From Acidobacteriota bacterium (GTDB taxonomy: Bacteria; Acidobacteriota; Terriglobia; Terriglobales; Acidobacteriaceae): a DNA stretch of 8,079 bases. The position numbers were made by a program, and so were the translations under genes. The notes under the pieces are model-generated. The model was not told where the DNA came from. It made no database searches and saw nothing but the letters and a program-made list of their open reading frames with translations. This document shows positions 6,461-8,079 of this stretch, piece after piece (within the stretch, counting starts at the first letter, position 1; each line of letters begins with the position of its first letter). Where the stretch lies: contig JAJXXG010000877.1 in assembly GCA_021781255.1 (NCBI GenBank), positions 1-8,079 of the forward strand, written 5' to 3'.

Positions 6461-6958
6461 ATGCTTATGAACAAGGATGCAGCAGAGTTCGTGCTCCGGC
6501 CTATCGGCACCATCAGGACGCCGTTCTCGGGCGCCAGCGGAACACCGATTCAGAGCCGCTATGCCCCTGGGGCCGAGGGAACCGTTGAGATCTTTGCGGA
6601 GTTTGAACCGGGGCTTAGAGATATTGATGGTTTCGACCGTCTCTGGCTGATTTATCTGTTCGACCGCGCTTCGGAGCCGCAGCTTCTGGTTCGTCCCTAT
6701 CTGGATTCCGCCGAGCACGGAGTTTTTGCCACGCGCGCGCCCGCAAGGCCCAACCAAATCGGGATGTCTTCGGTGAGGCTGCTGCGCGTCGAAGGGGCGC
6801 GGCTGTTTGTCGCAGACGTGGATATGCTCGATGGCTCTCCGCTGCTGGATATCAAGCCGTGCATTCCGGAGTTCGATTACCTTGCCGCGCGCCGAATCGG
6901 GTGGCTCGAAGGCCGCTTCACCGAGGGCGCAGTGGCCGATAGCCGGTTCGAGCGCTGA
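6461..6958 (+). CDS. trmO: Short TrmO/TsaA-type tRNA N6-methyltransferase (UPF0066)
   Basis: The protein has 165 residues. In the characterised E. coli enzyme (TrmO, also TsaA or YaeB), this family uses S-adenosylmethionine to methylate N6-threonylcarbamoyladenosine at position 37 of certain tRNAs. Visible signatures are the N-terminal PIGTIRTPF (14-22), FATRAPARPNQIGMSSVRL (89-107), which matches the family ATRSPxRPNxIG motif, and DMLDGSPLLDIKPCIPEFD (121-139). The last carries Cys134 where Tyr is usual and PEFD in place of PYAD. Only the N-terminal beta-barrel domain is present; the C-terminal domain of the roughly 235-residue E. coli protein is missing, as in many short archaeal and bacterial homologues, so the substrate may differ. 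ATG 6461 is chosen because GGGG (6451-6454) lies 6 nt upstream; GTG 6458 and ATG 6467 are alternatives. Confidence 0.85.
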   Translation: MLMNKDAAEFVLRPIGTIRTPFSGASGTPIQSRYAPGAEGTVEIFAEFEPGLRDIDGFDRLWLIYLFDRASEPQLLVRPYLDSAEHGVFATRAPARPNQIGMSSVRLLRVEGARLFVADVDMLDGSPLLDIKPCIPEFDYLAARRIGWLEGRFTEGAVADSRFER

Positions 6959-7024
6959 CCGCACTTCACCCGCGGAGATCATGACAGTGACCTCAGCGGA
7001 TTGGAGCAGAAGCTCATCGTCGGC

Positions 7025-7047
7025 AGCCGGCGCCTTGCTCGCCGGCT
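7025..7047 (+). terminator. GC-rich hairpin downstream of the trmO-like gene
   Basis: AGCCGGCG (7025-7032) pairs exactly with CGCCGGCT (7040-7047) around a 7-nt loop, CCTTGCT. It lies 66 nt past the trmO-like stop. No T-run follows, so it is at best a U-less terminator or a 3'-end stabilising stem. Confidence 0.35.
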
Positions 7048-7150
7048 ATCGGGAAATCGGCGCAATTGGTTCTTCAATTCGTGCTTTGAGTTTTGAGCTT
7101 CCGGGCGTAGCGCGCCAGAATACGCGCAAGGACACGCGCCACGACCGGCG

Positions 7151-7180
7151 TTGCGCGCGAGACTGTCCCTGAGCTATGCT
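7151..7180 (+). promoter_or_regulatory. Candidate sigma-70 promoter for the molbindin gene
   Basis: TTGCGC (7151-7156) and TATGCT (7175-7180) are separated by 18 bp. The -10 matches the consensus at 4 of 6 positions and the -35 at 3 of 6. The predicted start of transcription, about 7187-7190, would put the 31-nt hairpin at the very 5' end of the mRNA. This is a by-eye match in GC-rich DNA. Confidence 0.3.
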
Positions 7181-7189
7181 TCACCACAA

Positions 7190-7220
7190 CCTCAGCGCCG
7201 GCCATTGGTCGGCGCTGAGG
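7190..7220 (+). repeat. 31-nt leader hairpin of the molbindin gene
   Basis: CCTCAGCGCCG (7190-7200) and CGGCGCTGAGG (7210-7220) are exact reverse complements. The interior continues with one G-U pair (7201/7209) and two C-G pairs to an ATT triloop, so 14 consecutive pairs form in plus-strand RNA. The stem ends 18 nt before the ribosome site and 30 nt before the ATG. No T-run follows, which argues against a simple terminator. It does not resemble the AT-rich ModE operator. An RNA-stability stem, a protein-binding leader or a DNA operator are all possible. Confidence 0.7.
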
Positions 7221-7238
7221 CGTCAATGCGGGGAAAAC

Positions 7239-7244
7239 GGAGGA
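7239..7244 (+). promoter_or_regulatory. Strong ribosome binding site of the molbindin
   Basis: GGAGGA lies 6 nt before ATG 7251. An in-frame ATG at 7176 would add 25 residues unlike the Mop fold and run translation through the 31-nt hairpin, so 7251 is the start. Confidence 0.85.
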
Positions 7245-7250
7245 CTCGTC

Positions 7251-7673
7251 ATGAAGATCAGCGCACGCAATCAGCTTGCCGGGACGGTTGAGAAGGTTAC
7301 AAAAGGCGCGGTGAATGCCGAGATCGATCTGCAGCTTGAAGGCGGCGAGAAGATTGCCGCTATCATTACCAACGCCAGCGCCGATGCCCTTAAATTGAAG
7401 AAGGGCGCCGCCGCCTTCGCTCTTATAAAAGCATCCGAAGTGATGATTGGCACAGATGTGGATGGCGCGAAACTGAGCGCGCGCAACGTGCTGCCAGGCG
7501 TGGTGTCAAAGGTGCAGGAGGGAGCCGTCAACAGCGAGGTAACCATAAAACTGTCGGGCGGGTCGGCTGTCGTTGCTTCCATTACCAGGGTCAGCGCTAA
7601 AGCCCTGGGCCTGAAAAAGGGCAGGAAGGCCACAGCGATTATCAAAGCATCAAATGTGATGGTCGGAGTGTAG
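7251..7673 (+). CDS. Molbindin with two tandem Mop (TOBE) domains, ModG type
   Basis: This 140-residue cytoplasmic protein is expected to bind molybdate or tungstate, acting as a store or buffer for cofactor synthesis. Two Mop domains follow each other, residues 2-67 and 74-139. Each starts with the family SARN signature (4-7 and 76-79), continues with GAVN (19-22 and 91-94), LKKG (49-52 and 121-124) and ends in IKAS..VM.G. By hand I count about 38 identities over 66 aligned positions between the halves, so it is an internal duplication. The length and di-Mop layout match ModG-type proteins such as that of Azotobacter vinelandii, in which oxyanions bind at subunit interfaces. There is no LysR-type DNA-binding domain, so it is not ModE. 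No modABC or moa gene is visible in the window. It converges on the BKACE-family gene 45 bp away. Confidence 0.93.
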   Translation: MKISARNQLAGTVEKVTKGAVNAEIDLQLEGGEKIAAIITNASADALKLKKGAAAFALIKASEVMIGTDVDGAKLSARNVLPGVVSKVQEGAVNSEVTIKLSGGSAVVASITRVSAKALGLKKGRKATAIIKASNVMVGV

Positions 7674-7718
7674 CAAACCATCTTCAGCGGGAAGTTGAGA
7701 TCTCGATTTCGCCAGAGC
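7674..7718. other. Short convergent gap after the molbindin
   Basis: These 45 bp separate two convergent stop codons. They contain an 8-bp palindrome, GAGATCTC (7697-7704), but no terminator-like stem with a T-run. Confidence 0.4.
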
Positions 7719-8079
7719 TTAATTGATCTTGGGTAGCTGGAGCATCTGCTCGGTCTCTTCGACAGTGGCCGGGGTGCGTCCGATGGCTTTGGCGACGCCC
7801 ACCAGTCGGCGAACCAGCGAGGGGTTGTCCGCCAGCACCCCCTTGGAGATATGGAGCGTATCCTCAAGACCCGTGCGGGCGTTGCCGCCCATGGCCAGGG
7901 CAATGGTGGTCAGCGGCAGGTTGGCCTTGCCGATGCCGATCATCTGCCAAATCGCGTTCGGGGGCATACGGCTAACGAGGATGTTTAAGTTCTCGGGAGT
8001 CGCGGCGGCGCCGCCGACCACGCCCAAAACCACGGAAAACTGCAGCGGCTCGACGAGCAGATCCTCTTTGAGAAGTCTG
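7719..8079 (-). CDS. Beta-keto acid cleavage enzyme family protein (BKACE/DUF849), C-terminal part
   Basis: Only the last 119 residues are in the window; the reading frame stays open to its right edge, so the start lies beyond 8079. The family comprises Zn-dependent TIM-barrel enzymes that condense a beta-keto acid with acetyl-CoA to give acetoacetate and a new acyl-CoA; the founding member acts on 3-keto-5-aminohexanoate in lysine fermentation. Visible family features are VVLGVVGGAAATPENL, IWQMIGIG, and GGNARTGLEDTLHISKG. The last contains the Arg-x-x-x-Glu-Asp arrangement in which, in the characterised enzyme, Glu binds zinc and Arg and Asp act in catalysis. The tail SLVRRLVGVAKAIG is the usual final helix region. 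The substrate cannot be told from this part. The GTG at 8033 is an internal Val codon, not the start. Confidence 0.87.
   Translation of the reverse strand, partial: RLLKEDLLVEPLQFSVVLGVVGGAAATPENLNILVSRMPPNAIWQMIGIGKANLPLTTIALAMGGNARTGLEDTLHISKGVLADNPSLVRRLVGVAKAIGRTPATVEETEQMLQLPKIN

Larger units (their letters stand above)
6959..7250. promoter_or_regulatory. Gap with two hairpins and a candidate promoter before the molbindin
   Basis: This 292-bp stretch has no convincing gene. It holds a GC-rich hairpin (7025-7047), a candidate promoter (7151-7180), a 31-nt hairpin (7190-7220) and the molbindin ribosome site. I looked for a molybdenum-cofactor riboswitch and could not match its conserved core. 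Confidence 0.5.

Noticed and set aside
6981..7172. Short plus frame beginning MTVTSADWS after the trmO-like gene
   Set aside because: The composition is Ser/Arg-rich and unlike a folded protein, and there is no clear ribosome site.
6959..7250. Molybdenum-cofactor riboswitch upstream of the molbindin
   Set aside because: The stems are there, but I could not match the conserved core sequence, and the leader looks too short after the candidate promoter.
1..8079. Defence system, CRISPR array, prophage, insertion sequence or tRNA gene
   Set aside because: None of the proteins carries nuclease, helicase, toxin, integrase or transposase motifs. I found no spaced direct repeats and no tRNA-like cloverleaf. 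The genes look like ordinary chromosomal metabolism and regulation.

Overview
The window reads as a piece of chromosome from a GC-rich Gram-negative soil bacterium, most likely an acidobacterium of the Terriglobia/Acidobacteriaceae type. This rests on three things: the glycine-rich outer-membrane beta-barrel protein ending in Trp, the cytoplasmic winged-helix/TolB-like/TPR regulator (a combination expanded in that phylum), and the even GC-rich codon use. This is inference from gene style, not a database match. I see no phage, transposase, CRISPR array, rRNA or tRNA, and no integration scar.

Layout. At 1-137 there is no convincing gene, only a strong hairpin (80-114) just past the end of the first gene. 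A beta-barrel protein (1016-138, minus) and a winged-helix TPR regulator (1423-3204, plus) diverge from a 406-bp region that holds a perfect 9-bp inverted repeat and an 18-bp near-palindrome. The regulator converges on an acyl-CoA synthetase with malonyl-CoA-synthetase-like motifs (4857-3319, minus). That gene diverges from an MFS transporter (5162-6391, plus) across a 304-bp region holding a long imperfect hairpin (4891-5003). The MFS gene is followed 69 bp later by a short TrmO/TsaA-type tRNA methyltransferase gene (6461-6958). Next come a 292-bp gap with two GC-rich hairpins and a candidate promoter, then a tandem-Mop molbindin (7251-7673). The window ends inside a minus-strand gene of the beta-keto acid cleavage enzyme (BKACE, formerly DUF849) family, of which only the C-terminal 119 residues are present.

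How the genes may work together. No single operon or named system is evident. The synthetase and the BKACE protein both belong to families that handle CoA-linked organic acids, and the divergent MFS carrier could supply a substrate; this is a loose hypothesis. The regulator and the beta-barrel protein share a divergent control region and may be a regulator-target pair. The molbindin would buffer molybdate or tungstate in the cytoplasm. The most notable sequence-level signals are non-coding: the 4891-5003 hairpin, whose non-Watson-Crick pairs are nearly all G-U on the plus strand, and the 31-nt hairpin at 7190-7220 in the molbindin leader.
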